This document shows, piece by piece, positions 53,550-63,300 of a DNA stretch of 64,000 bases (positions are counted from its first letter, which is position 1; each line of letters begins with the position of its first letter). The translations under genes and the position numbers were made by a program. The stretch comes from an uncultured Aquimarina sp. Its GTDB lineage: Bacteria; Bacteroidota; Bacteroidia; Flavobacteriales; Flavobacteriaceae. The stretch is taken from the NCBI GenBank assembly GCA_947496555.1, contig CANMDH010000004.1, positions 104,481 to 168,480 of the forward strand, written 5' to 3'. The notes beneath the pieces are model-generated. The model was not told where the DNA came from. It ran no database searches and worked only from the letters and a program-made list of their open reading frames with translations.

Positions 53550-54758
53550 ATGAAATATATCTATCTTGCCTTTATTGGTATTATATTACTATCGTGCAAT
53601 ACTTCAAAACCTAAAGAAAAAGTAAATGTAGCCGAAGAAAAACCAAGAGTTTCAGAATTAGACTCGTTATCTTTCTTTTTGGATCATTATGAAAAGTTTT
53701 TTGCTACCAATTTTAATGTTTCTGAATGTCCGGGAGCGGCTATTGTAATCGTTAAAGATTCGACCGTAATTTATAAAAAGGGCTTTGGTGTTAAAGAAAT
53801 TAATACACAAGATTCAGTTAACGTACATACGGTTTTTAGAATTGCGAGTTTATCGAAAGGTGTGACAGCAGTTCTGGCTGGCAATATGGTTGATCATAAA
53901 GAATTGCATTGGGATCAAAATATAAAAGAATCTGTAACGTCATTTGACTTAAGAGATCGTGAGCAAGCGGCCAGGCTTAGAGTAAATCATTTACTATCTC
54001 ATACTACTGGGCTTTATCCATATACCTACACCAGACTTATACAGCAAGGGTTGTCCTTAGATCAAATTATTAGAAATTTTAGGAGAAAAGGGGTAGTTGC
54101 AAGAGAAGGATTGGATTATGAATATCAAAATGCCATGTTTTCTGTAATCGAAAAGGTGATACAGAATCAAACAGGAAAATCTTTTGAAACACTTATTCAA
54201 GAGCGGGTTTTTGAGCCTTCAGGAATGCAAACAGCATCCTGTACTTTTGAAGCAATAAAAAATCATGATAATGTAGCATTACCGCATTCGTATAACCATT
54301 ATTCAAAAAAATACAAACTTGATAAACTTCATAAAAACTACTATAACGTTGCCGCTGCAGGAGGCGTAAATGCTTCGATCACGGATATGGGCGAGTACTT
54401 AAAGGTGTTATTGGGCCATCGACCTGATATAATTTCTCAAAAGAGTTTAGGAGATATTTTTAATCCGGTTATATGCACAAGTACCAAGGATACCTACGTG
54501 AACTTATGGGATGGCGTTACCGATTCGTATTATGCGTTGGGATGGCGAGTACTAGATTATCGAGGTAGAAGAGTTATCTATCACGGAGGGAATGTAAATC
54601 AATATAAGACACAATTAGCGGTAGATCCAGAAAATGGTATTGCCATCTGTGTACTATTTAATGGTCCAAACCCTTTCAACGGACCAGTAATCCCTACTTT
54701 TTTGAATTACTATGACTTTTATAAGGATATGATGGATAAAAAGAAAGTTTTAAATTAG
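53550..54758 (+). CDS. Lipoprotein serine hydrolase, class C beta-lactamase fold
   Basis: The 402-residue lipoprotein has lipobox GIILLSC (Cys16). The SxxK motif is S100-L-S-K103 in FRIASLSKGVTAVLAG. The YxN motif is in DYEYQNAMFSVIEKV and the third motif is IYHGGNVNQYKT, so the catalytic set is intact. It probably acts in the periplasm on a cell-wall peptide, ester or D-amino-acid amide. It is one of three class C hydrolases in this window; the other two are not close paralogues by eye. It ends 15 bases before the convergent polA gene, with no terminator between. Confidence 0.9.
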   Translation: MKYIYLAFIGIILLSCNTSKPKEKVNVAEEKPRVSELDSLSFFLDHYEKFFATNFNVSECPGAAIVIVKDSTVIYKKGFGVKEINTQDSVNVHTVFRIASLSKGVTAVLAGNMVDHKELHWDQNIKESVTSFDLRDREQAARLRVNHLLSHTTGLYPYTYTRLIQQGLSLDQIIRNFRRKGVVAREGLDYEYQNAMFSVIEKVIQNQTGKSFETLIQERVFEPSGMQTASCTFEAIKNHDNVALPHSYNHYSKKYKLDKLHKNYYNVAAAGGVNASITDMGEYLKVLLGHRPDIISQKSLGDIFNPVICTSTKDTYVNLWDGVTDSYYALGWRVLDYRGRRVIYHGGNVNQYKTQLAVDPENGIAICVLFNGPNPFNGPVIPTFLNYYDFYKDMMDKKKVLN

Positions 54759-54773
54759 CATAGAATGAATTTA

Positions 54774-57602
54774 CTAATGCGCTTCTAACCAATTATCGCC
54801 TAATCCAAGATCTACGTCTAGAGGTACTGCCAGTTCGTAGGCATTTTCCATTTCAGATTTGATTAGGGCTTTGATTGCATCTAATTCGGGTTTGTACACA
54901 TCAAATACCAATTCATCATGCACCTGTAGTAGCATTTTAGTTTTATAATTGCCTTCTTTCAACTTTTTATGAATGTTGATCATTGCAATTTTGATGATAT
55001 CAGCAGCACTTCCTTGGATAGGAGCGTTAACGGCATTACGTTCTGCCGCACCACGAACTACCGCATTGGCCGAATTGATATCTTTTAGGTATCGACGTCT
55101 ACCCAAAACAGTTTGAACATAGCCATTCTCACGAGCAAAATCAACTTGCTCACTCATATAGTTGCGTAGTTTTGGATAGGTTTTATAATAAGTCTCTATT
55201 AATTCTTTGGCTTCGCTACGTGATAAACTAGTCTGGTTACTTAGTCCAAAGGCCGAAACCCCATAAATAATTCCAAAATTAACCGTTTTTGCATTACTAC
55301 GTTGTTCTCGACTTACTTCGTCAATGGGTACATTAAAAACTTTGGCCGCGGTTGAGGCGTGAATATCTTCTCCATTCTTAAAAGCTTCTATCATCGTTTC
55401 TTCTTTGCTTAATGCAGCAATGATTCGCAGTTCTATCTGTGAGTAATCCGCAGCGAGTAGAATGTATTCTTTGTTTCTTGGTATAAATGCTTTTCTTACC
55501 TGGCGACCTCTTTCAGTTCTAATAGGAATATTTTGTAAGTTGGGATTATTTGAACTTAATCGCCCGGTAGCCGCTACCGTTTGCATATAATCGGTATGTA
55601 CTCTTCCCGTAGTCTCATTAACTTGGGTTGGTAGTGCGTCGACATTGGTGCTTTTTAGTTTTGCTAACCCTCTGTATTCCAAGATGTTTCTAATAATCTC
55701 ATGATCCTTGGCAAGATATGATAGTACATCTTCTGCTGTTGAGTATTGACCTGTTTTAGTCTTTTTTGGCTTATCAACCAGTTTCATTTTTTCAAAAAGA
55801 ATGACTCCTAGTTGTTTTGGTGAAGCAATATTAAACTCTTCTCCCGCAGTTTTATAGATCTTACTTTCTAAGGTTTTGATGTCTTCATCGAGTTCTTCGG
55901 AAAGTGTTTCAAGGAAACTTTTGTCTAGATTGATTCCCTCAATTTCCATATCTGCTAACACACGTAATAATGGAATTTCAATATCATTAAATAAAGAAAC
56001 TGTTTTAGCCTCGGTAAGTTCTGGTGCAAAATGTTCTTTTAACTGAAAAGTAATATCGGCATCCTCTACAGCATATTCTGTTTGTTGATCCATAGGTACT
56101 TGCCTGAAGGATAATTGATTTTTCCCTTTTTTACCAATGAGTTCGGTAATAGAAACAGGGGCGTAGTTGAGGTAGGTTTCTGAAAGGACATCCATATTAT
56201 GACGCATATCGGGATTGATAAGATAATGTGCCAGCATCGTGTCAAATAGCGTACCCTTTACTTCGATACTATATTTTGCCAGTACCTTGATATCGTATTT
56301 AAGGTTTTGACCAATTTTTGAGATATGCTCTGCTTCAAAAAACGGTCGTAGTTGCTCTATCAGTTCTTGTGCTTCTGCTCTGTCCTCGGGAAATGGAATA
56401 TAAAACCCTTTGGTCGCTTCCCAGGAGAAAGCAATCCCAACCAGTTCTGCCGTAAGTGGGTTTAATCCTGTCGTTTCGGTATCAAAACATACATTTTCCT
56501 GCTTTAATAGATTTTGAAGAAATAGCTTCGTGGCCATTCCGGGAGCTATGCTCTGATAAAAATGTTCTGTATTTGCGATTGTTTTTCTGCCAGAGTAGGA
56601 GTTTGTTTCTCCAGGAGTTTCTGCGGCATCACCAAATAATGAAAATTGCCCTGCACCTGCTTGAGACGCTTTTCTCTTTGGTTTGGCAGTATTTTCAGAA
56701 GTTGAAGTAGTTGTTTCCTCTCCAGAAAATATTTTTACAAACTGATCCTTTAGTCTTCTAAATTCTAATTCTTCGAATATTTCCTGTACTTTTTTGGCGT
56801 CAGGTTCAGAAAGTTCATAATCATTTGCATTAAAGATAACATCGCAATCTGTAATGATGGTAGCAAGTTTTTTTGAAAGAAGTCCTAATTCGGCATTGGC
56901 CTCAACCTTTTCTTTCATTTTACCTTTAAGCTTATCAGTATTAGCCAAAAGCTCTTCCATAGAACCATATTCTGCCAGAAATTTTTTGGCAGTTTTGTCA
57001 CCTACACCTGGTAGACCAGGAATGTTATCTACGGCATCTCCCATCATTCCTAGGTAATCGATCACTTGTTCTGGTCTTTCTACTTCGAATCTCTTCTGCA
57101 CTTCAGGGATTCCCCATATCTCGATACCGTTCCCCATTCGAGCCGGGCGATACATAAATATATTTTCTGAAACTAACTGGGCATAATCTTTATCGGGAGT
57201 AACCATATAGGTTTTATAACCTTCTTTTTCAGCTTGCTTGGCGATGGTTCCTATTAAATCATCTGCCTCTACACCCGCTCGTTCAATAATTGGGATATGC
57301 ATAGCTTTCAGAATTTCCTGAATGATAGGAACTGCTATTTTTATTGCTTCGGGTGTTTCATCACGATTTGCTTTGTATTCGGGAAATATTTCTAAACGAT
57401 CTTTACTTCCTTCTTTATCAAAAGCAACAGCCAAATGATCTGGTTTTTCTCTTTTGATAACGTCAAACAAAGAGTTTACAAAACCCATGATGGCCGATGT
57501 ATCTTGTCCTTTTGAATTAATTCGTGGATTTTTGATAAGCGCATAGTATCCTCGAAAAATTAGAGCGAATGCATCCAGAAGAAAAAGACGTTTTTGTGAC
57601 AT
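54774..57602 (-). CDS. polA: DNA polymerase I
   Basis: The 942-residue protein has all three domains. The 5'-nuclease is at 1-290 (FLLDAFALIFRGYYALI, VTPDKDYAQLV, GVGDKTAKKFLAEYG). The 3'-5' exonuclease is at about 345-540, with an intact D-x-E in VCFDTETTGL, so proofreading should be active. The polymerase follows with motif A in LLAADYSQIELRIIAAL, the O helix in RSNAKTVNFGIIYGVSAFGL and motif C LQVHDELVFD. It fills gaps and removes RNA primers. A probable small RNA gene lies upstream on the same strand. Confidence 0.98.
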   Translation of the reverse strand: MSQKRLFLLDAFALIFRGYYALIKNPRINSKGQDTSAIMGFVNSLFDVIKREKPDHLAVAFDKEGSKDRLEIFPEYKANRDETPEAIKIAVPIIQEILKAMHIPIIERAGVEADDLIGTIAKQAEKEGYKTYMVTPDKDYAQLVSENIFMYRPARMGNGIEIWGIPEVQKRFEVERPEQVIDYLGMMGDAVDNIPGLPGVGDKTAKKFLAEYGSMEELLANTDKLKGKMKEKVEANAELGLLSKKLATIITDCDVIFNANDYELSEPDAKKVQEIFEELEFRRLKDQFVKIFSGEETTTSTSENTAKPKRKASQAGAGQFSLFGDAAETPGETNSYSGRKTIANTEHFYQSIAPGMATKLFLQNLLKQENVCFDTETTGLNPLTAELVGIAFSWEATKGFYIPFPEDRAEAQELIEQLRPFFEAEHISKIGQNLKYDIKVLAKYSIEVKGTLFDTMLAHYLINPDMRHNMDVLSETYLNYAPVSITELIGKKGKNQLSFRQVPMDQQTEYAVEDADITFQLKEHFAPELTEAKTVSLFNDIEIPLLRVLADMEIEGINLDKSFLETLSEELDEDIKTLESKIYKTAGEEFNIASPKQLGVILFEKMKLVDKPKKTKTGQYSTAEDVLSYLAKDHEIIRNILEYRGLAKLKSTNVDALPTQVNETTGRVHTDYMQTVAATGRLSSNNPNLQNIPIRTERGRQVRKAFIPRNKEYILLAADYSQIELRIIAALSKEETMIEAFKNGEDIHASTAAKVFNVPIDEVSREQRSNAKTVNFGIIYGVSAFGLSNQTSLSRSEAKELIETYYKTYPKLRNYMSEQVDFARENGYVQTVLGRRRYLKDINSANAVVRGAAERNAVNAPIQGSAADIIKIAMINIHKKLKEGNYKTKMLLQVHDELVFDVYKPELDAIKALIKSEMENAYELAVPLDVDLGLGDNWLEAH

Positions 57603-57674
57603 GGTGTGTGCTAAATTTTAGAAATGCAATATAAAAAGAAGATTGATGAATTAAATGCGAAAAACATATAATTA

Positions 57675-57825
57675 ATACAAAAAAGAAATGCCGTCAAGAC
57701 CTGACGGCATTTCGCCCCAAAATAAAATTGATAACAATGTATCAACTGCTATAAATATTATTGTAATTGTTTATCTATATTATTGAATGTTTCTCTTAAG
57801 AAACTTAAAATCACACTAAATTATT
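57675..57825 (-). ncRNA. Candidate small RNA upstream of polA, three hairpins and a terminator
   Basis: On the minus strand a promoter-like TACCTTCG (57836-57829) is followed by GTTTCT-4-AGAAAC (57804-57789). TTGATA-6-TATCAA (57745-57728) comes next, and then a perfect 11-bp intrinsic terminator (AAATGCCGTCA/TGACGGCATTT, 57712-57686) with six T after it. No ORF is present. The terminator stands 84 bases before the polA start and would be unnecessary unless something is transcribed here. A polA leader attenuator is the alternative. Confidence 0.5.
57686..57712 (-). terminator. Intrinsic terminator, minus strand, in the polA upstream region
   Basis: An 11-bp perfect stem with a five-base loop is followed on the minus strand by TTC and six T. 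The remainder of the 404-base gap 57603-58006 holds the hairpins of the candidate RNA and no gene. Confidence 0.85.
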
Positions 57826-58006
57826 GTCCGAAGGTACAAATAAAAATCATACTTCTAAAAAAAATCGTTAAGATTTATGATTTTATAAAGAGGTGTTTTT
57901 AACGCTTTTTGTGCTTTAAATTATTATATCGTTAATTTTTACTTAAAAATAATGACAAATTAAAAAGGAGAGATAGTTTTGTTATGTTAACGAATTAGAA
58001 AGAATT

Positions 58007-59245
58007 ATGCGCTGGTTGATACCGATAATTTTATACCTATTGCTTGAAATTTATGCGTTTCAGGCAATAAAAACAATTTCCAAGAATCAAATTATCCAAG
58101 TAGTGTACCTGCTTACTTCTATATTGATTTTGGCGTATGTTATTTACATTTTTGCTAATTATGACAGAAGTGTGGGGCCAAATAAATATACACTTAGGGC
58201 TAGTGGGATGTTATTACTCACGTTAGTCCCAAAATTGATTTTGGTTTTGTTTATGTTTGGCGAAGATATTATTAGAGTATGTATCGCTGGCTACACGTAT
58301 CTTACCAATACTTTTTTCGAAGGGACTGCTACACAATATCTGCCGGATAGAAGAAGATTTATAAGTCAAATGGCGTTGGGTATAGCGGCTATTCCTTTTG
58401 CTGGATTACTTCACGGAATTTTTAGGGGAAAATATAATTTTAAGGTAATTCACCATGTGTTACATTTTAATGATCTTCCTAATGCATTTGATGGTTTTCG
58501 TATTATGCAGATTTCAGATATTCATTCTGGGAGCTTTGATGATTCTAAAAAAGTAGAATATGCAGTGGATCTTATCAATGAACAAGAATCAGATGTGTTG
58601 CTCTTTACTGGTGATATTGTAAACACCATGGCTAAAGAAATGGACGATTGGATAGATACCTTTAAGCGTATTAAAACTCCACAGTATGGTAAATATTCGG
58701 TTTTAGGGAATCATGATTATGGAGAATATGTCACCTGGGAAAGTCAGGAGGCCAAAGAGGCTAATTTTCAGGCAATAAAAGACATTCATAATAAAATTGA
58801 TTTTAATCTGTTACTTAATGATAGCGCATTTGTCGAAAAAGATGGAGAAAGGATTGCGGTTATTGGGGTAGAGAATTGGGGTCATAATTTTAAGAAAGCA
58901 GGGGATTTAACCAAAGCTTCAGAAAAAGTAACCAAAGAGGATTTTAAGATTTTGCTTAGCCATGATCCTTCGCATTGGGAGCATGAAGTTAAAAAGCATA
59001 ATGATCACTTTCATCTTACGCTAAGTGGACATACCCATGGCTTTCAGTTCGGAATTGAAATCCCAGGATTTGTAAGATGGAGTCCTGTACAATATGTGTA
59101 TAAACAGTGGGCCGGAATGTATTCTGAAATGGGACGTTACTTAAATGTAAATCGTGGATTCGGTTTTCATGCGTTTCCTGGTAGAGTAGGAATATGGCCA
59201 GAGATTACTGTAATAGAATTGAGAAAAGGTGAAAAACCTGCTTAA
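58007..59245 (+). CDS. Membrane-anchored metallophosphoesterase (YkuE-like)
   Basis: The 412-residue protein has four membrane segments in the first 150 residues, then a calcineurin-like phosphoesterase domain. The metal ligands appear in order: MQISDIHSG, LFTGDIVNT, LGNHDYGEY, LLSHDPSHW and LSGHTHGFQFG. The family acts on lipid pyrophosphates or undecaprenyl intermediates in some bacteria; the substrate here is not known. It is followed by the thioredoxin-fold gene after 81 bases in the same orientation. Confidence 0.92.
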   Translation: MRWLIPIILYLLLEIYAFQAIKTISKNQIIQVVYLLTSILILAYVIYIFANYDRSVGPNKYTLRASGMLLLTLVPKLILVLFMFGEDIIRVCIAGYTYLTNTFFEGTATQYLPDRRRFISQMALGIAAIPFAGLLHGIFRGKYNFKVIHHVLHFNDLPNAFDGFRIMQISDIHSGSFDDSKKVEYAVDLINEQESDVLLFTGDIVNTMAKEMDDWIDTFKRIKTPQYGKYSVLGNHDYGEYVTWESQEAKEANFQAIKDIHNKIDFNLLLNDSAFVEKDGERIAVIGVENWGHNFKKAGDLTKASEKVTKEDFKILLSHDPSHWEHEVKKHNDHFHLTLSGHTHGFQFGIEIPGFVRWSPVQYVYKQWAGMYSEMGRYLNVNRGFGFHAFPGRVGIWPEITVIELRKGEKPA

Positions 59246-59326
59246 TTCTTAGAAAGTGTTATATTTACAAAGGTTTAAAAGGTCTATTGATGATTAAAAG
59301 ACCTGAAACATAAAAGTTTTTGAACA

Positions 59327-59623
59327 ATGTCAAAGTTTGGAGATATAATAGGTATTAATGTTCCGGTTTTGTTGGATTTTTATACCGAATGGAATGAACC
59401 ATCTGTGGCGATGCATCCTGTTTTGAAGGATGTTGCTGCGGCTATTGGTGATAAAGGTAAAGTAATAAAGATCGATATAGATAAAAATGAGGAATTGGCA
59501 ACTGCTTTACGAATCAAGGGGCTTCCCACATTAATGATTTATAAGGAAGGTGAAATGGTTTGGAGACAAAGTGGAGAACAAGATGCCAATACATTGATCG
59601 GACTTATGAAAGAATACCTTTAG
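59327..59623 (+). CDS. Thioredoxin-fold protein without active-site cysteines
   Basis: The 98-residue protein is full thioredoxin length and fold: VPVLLDFYTEWNEPSVAMHP, then VIKIDIDKNEELATALRIKG and the cis-proline loop LPTLMIYKEG. The WCGPC site reads WNEPS (22-26), so both cysteines are missing and there are none elsewhere. It cannot act as a dithiol reductase. I recall close relatives with the same substitution in other flavobacteria, so this is a conserved chaperone-like or binding protein rather than a sequencing error. Its end overlaps the convergent deacetylase gene by four bases. Confidence 0.88.
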   Translation: MSKFGDIIGINVPVLLDFYTEWNEPSVAMHPVLKDVAAAIGDKGKVIKIDIDKNEELATALRIKGLPTLMIYKEGEMVWRQSGEQDANTLIGLMKEYL

Positions 59624-60273
59624 AGTTCAATCTTATCAAAAACAAATCCTTTTTCTGAAAAATGATTCAGGACTCTAGGTAGAACGTATGTAAGGTTTTT
59701 TGAGGCTTTAATGCTATCATGAAAAACTATAATACTACCCTGTTCTGTATGTTGTAAGACATTTTGTAAACAAACTTCTCTTGAAATGGTACGATCCCAG
59801 TCTTTTGACAATACATCCCAAAGCACAATCTGGTATCCTTGCCTTTCCAGTAATTTAAACTTTGAGTAGCTTATTTGCCCGTAGGGAGGCCTGAATAGTT
59901 TGTTTTTTATTTCAGTTTTGTAATGCTGTTGAATGGTCTTATCACATTCATGTATATTATTAAGGTAAATTTCGCCATTGCTTTTCCAGGCTTTAAGATG
60001 ATGCATGGTATGATTTCCAATAGCGTGGCCTTCCGATATTATTTTTTTAAAGATATCGGGATGCTTTTTGATATTGTTTCCGATACAAAAAAAGGTTGCT
60101 TTAGCATTGTATTTTGCCAGTTGTTCTAAAACAAATTCGGTAACCTCGGGTATGGGTCCATCGTCAAAAGTGAGGTATAGTTTGTTTTCTATATCAAGAT
60201 CCCATAGATAGGTTGTAAAAAACTGTTTTAAAATCTTGGGGGTTTTATAAGGAATCAATTTGGCCACTTGCAA
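59620..60273 (-). CDS. Polysaccharide deacetylase (NodB family)
   Basis: The 217-residue protein has the NodB-domain motifs. Motif 1 is YLTFDDGP with the catalytic base Asp37 and metal Asp38; motif 2 is GHAIGNHTMHHLKAW with the two metal His; motif 3 is FRPPYGQIS; motif 5 is IIVFHDSIKAS. There is no clear signal peptide, so it may be cytoplasmic or membrane-associated. It removes acetyl groups from an N-acetylated sugar polymer. A hairpin lies directly before its start codon. It is encoded after the DUF2723 gene on the same strand. Confidence 0.92.
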   Translation of the reverse strand: MQVAKLIPYKTPKILKQFFTTYLWDLDIENKLYLTFDDGPIPEVTEFVLEQLAKYNAKATFFCIGNNIKKHPDIFKKIISEGHAIGNHTMHHLKAWKSNGEIYLNNIHECDKTIQQHYKTEIKNKLFRPPYGQISYSKFKLLERQGYQIVLWDVLSKDWDRTISREVCLQNVLQHTEQGSIIVFHDSIKASKNLTYVLPRVLNHFSEKGFVFDKIEL

Positions 60274-60281
60274 AAAATAAA

Positions 60282-60307
60282 AAAGTGAGTCTATAGAGAC
60301 TCACTTT
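60282..60307 (-). terminator. Intrinsic terminator after the DUF2723 gene
   Basis: AAAGTGAGTCT pairs with AGACTCACTTT around a four-base loop. On the minus strand a T-rich tail follows and runs into the deacetylase start codon at 60273, only eight bases past the stem. Confidence 0.8.
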
Positions 60308-60311
60308 ATCG

Positions 60312-63300
60312 TTATTGAGATATACTGTCGTCTCCCGGAGCTAAGTCTAAAGAGTCTTCAAGAGAGTTCCCTTCATTTTGAAGTTCTTTGATCAGATCCT
60401 CTTCTTGTTTTCGTATTTCATCATCATCATAACCTTCATCAGCAGAGTATAGTCGTGTAAACAATCCAATATACCTGTTAAACTCGTCCGCTTTTTCATC
60501 AATTAGCTCCCGATCCTGGTTGATAAGCAATAAATCTACCACACTTCGATAGCGTTCTACATTGGTTACAATCTCTTCGGCATAGCGATATTGTTCTTTG
60601 AGCTCTAAACTTCCAAAATAATTGAGTTTTTCCTGATATTTTTTAACAATCTTATTCCATAGGTCACGTGCTTTTTGTTTTTCGCCCACTTGATAATATC
60701 CAGAAACATAGGGTTCGAGTAAGGTGTAATACTCATAATATTCTATTGGCATCTTATCCATGGCCAAATCAATAATTTCTTCGGCTTTGTCTTTTTTGTC
60801 CTCGGCAATAAGGGCTTCTACTAATCTGGCAAGATTACTTCGGTATGTAATTGCATTCTTTCTGGTTTCTGGATCGTGATAAATGCCTGGATCATTACTA
60901 TTACCCCAATCCCAGCTAGTAACATTTTTGTACATAAGATCCGTATCGATTCTGCCCATTTCGAAAGGATTTCGGGGGTTCATTTTAGTGCGGATAGGGA
61001 CTAATTTATAGGTTACTCCATCTAATTGCAGGTAGTCTTTCATCCATAAGAAATCATCGTCGCCATAACTTCCTCCTGTAAAATAGATAGGTCGTTCCCA
61101 ATTATTATTGGCAATAATATCCAACATTAAAAGTCGATTTTTAAATAATAAATCTCCTTTTAGATGAATATCGATATAGGGTACTATTAGATCTGCATCT
61201 TTTTGATTTACAATCCCGTTTTTAAGAACGGCTTCTTTATTTACTGGTATTCTAATATGCTTTGTAGGAAAGGTATTCACCTTTTTGCCACTTTGCAAAT
61301 CTCCTTTGGTTCTTGGGTCATCTGTTTCTATCCACCGCATCCAATTTTTGATGAGCATAGTGTCGTTGGTAACCGGTTTATGGTAAATGGCATCATTGTT
61401 ACCCCATTTATAGAAGTCATGAGTTAATTGCGAAGGTATCGGTTTGCCGTCATAAGCGGCTCTTTTCATTTGGTCGATATACCAATCTGTTGCAAAAAGA
61501 CTTGTGTTTACCGTACGTACATCGGTTCTATACTCCTCTATTTCCTGGGCATACCATAGAGCAAAAGTATCATTATCACCAATGGTGAAGAGTATAGCAT
61601 CTTTCTGGCAAGATTGCAAGTACATTTTTGCCATGGCTTGTGCGGTATATCTGTCTGAGCGATCATGATCATCCCAATTTTCTGAAGCTAATAATACGGG
61701 AACTGCCAAGAAACAAGCCGCTGTAATAGCAGGGGCCAAGATTTTTGGTTTTACATACCCTTTTAATAAATCAAATAATGCATAAACCCCAAAACCGATC
61801 CAAATGGCAAAAACATAAAATGATCCTACCAATGCATAATCTCTTTCTCTAGGTTCAAAAGGTCTTTCGTTTAGATATATTTTTAGGGCAAGTCCAGTAA
61901 AAAGAAAAAAGATGAATAATACCCAAAAGTTTTTCTTGTCTCGCTGAAGCATAAATACAAACCCTATAAGTCCTAATAATAATGGTAAGAAATAGTAGGT
62001 GTTACGGGCTTTGTTTTTAAGAGCATCGCTCGGTAAGTTATCTTGTGACCCAAGTCGCATTTCATCAATAAATTTGATGCCGCTTAGCCAGTTTCCTTCT
62101 AGATCGGTAAGATTACCCTGATTGTCATCTTGTCTTCCAACAAAATTCCACATAAAATAACGCCAATACATATAGCCCATTTGATAATCAAACAGATAAT
62201 AGACATTATCTGAAAAGGAAGGTTTTTCTACGTCAATATAGTTGCCAAATGATTGTAAAAACTTATTGTAATCGTCATTATCCAATTTTCCGCTTGCATA
62301 ATCTCTTCTAAATTGGGTAACGGCACTAAGTAATTCTTCTTCACCTTGATAATCAGGTTTTATAGTAAACTTCAACGGGCCGGTAAACTCCATATAGTTA
62401 GCAATATGTTCGGTGCTCCACATTCTTGGTAAAATTGCTTTATGGGCATCATCAAGATTTTGCCTGGCATTTTTCCAATCATTTACGATAACATACTTCC
62501 CGGTCTTAAGATCTTTCTCATATTTGGGCTTGTCATCCTCATACGGGTTGTCCTGATCAAGACCGGCGTAGATTTCAGTAAATTGCGGTCCATAGAAAAG
62601 ATGAGTTTCGGGATACTGTTCAAGGTTATAATACGCCAATAACTCTCGGGCATTGTTAGGATTATTTTCATTAATTACCGTTCCTGCATTTGCACGAATA
62701 GGCAACATTACCCAACTCGAGAATCCAACCAAGATAAATACAACACAGAGCAATAATGTGTTTAGCTGTACATAATCTTTTTTACGTGTATATCTTATTA
62801 GATAATAGAATGCTGCGATAATAATTAGCCCGGAGATGATGGTTCCCGAATTAAATGGAAGGCCTATAGAGTTTACAAAAAATACTTCGGCAGCACCAAA
62901 AAATTTAAGTGTTGAAGGTAGCAGAAGTTTGAAAATAAACAACAGTATAGCCACCACAACTACATTGGCAATGATGAAATTCTTTACTGTTATTTCTTTA
63001 TAATTTTTGAAATAATATAACAGACCTATGGCCGGTATTGACAAGAGCCCCATAAAATGCACACCAAAAGATAACCCAACTATAAATGAAATTAAAATAA
63101 GCCATTTATTTCCTCTTGGTTTATGCATATCTCGTTCCCATAGTAAACCTAGGTAAAAAAGCACCGATAAAATACAAATCGCCATGGCGTATACTTCAGC
63201 CTCGACTGCGTTGAACCAGAAGCTGTCTGTAAATGTAAATGCCAATGAGCCCACCAAACCGCTACCAAGAACTGCCAAAGCTTTACTTTGTGTGAATTCT

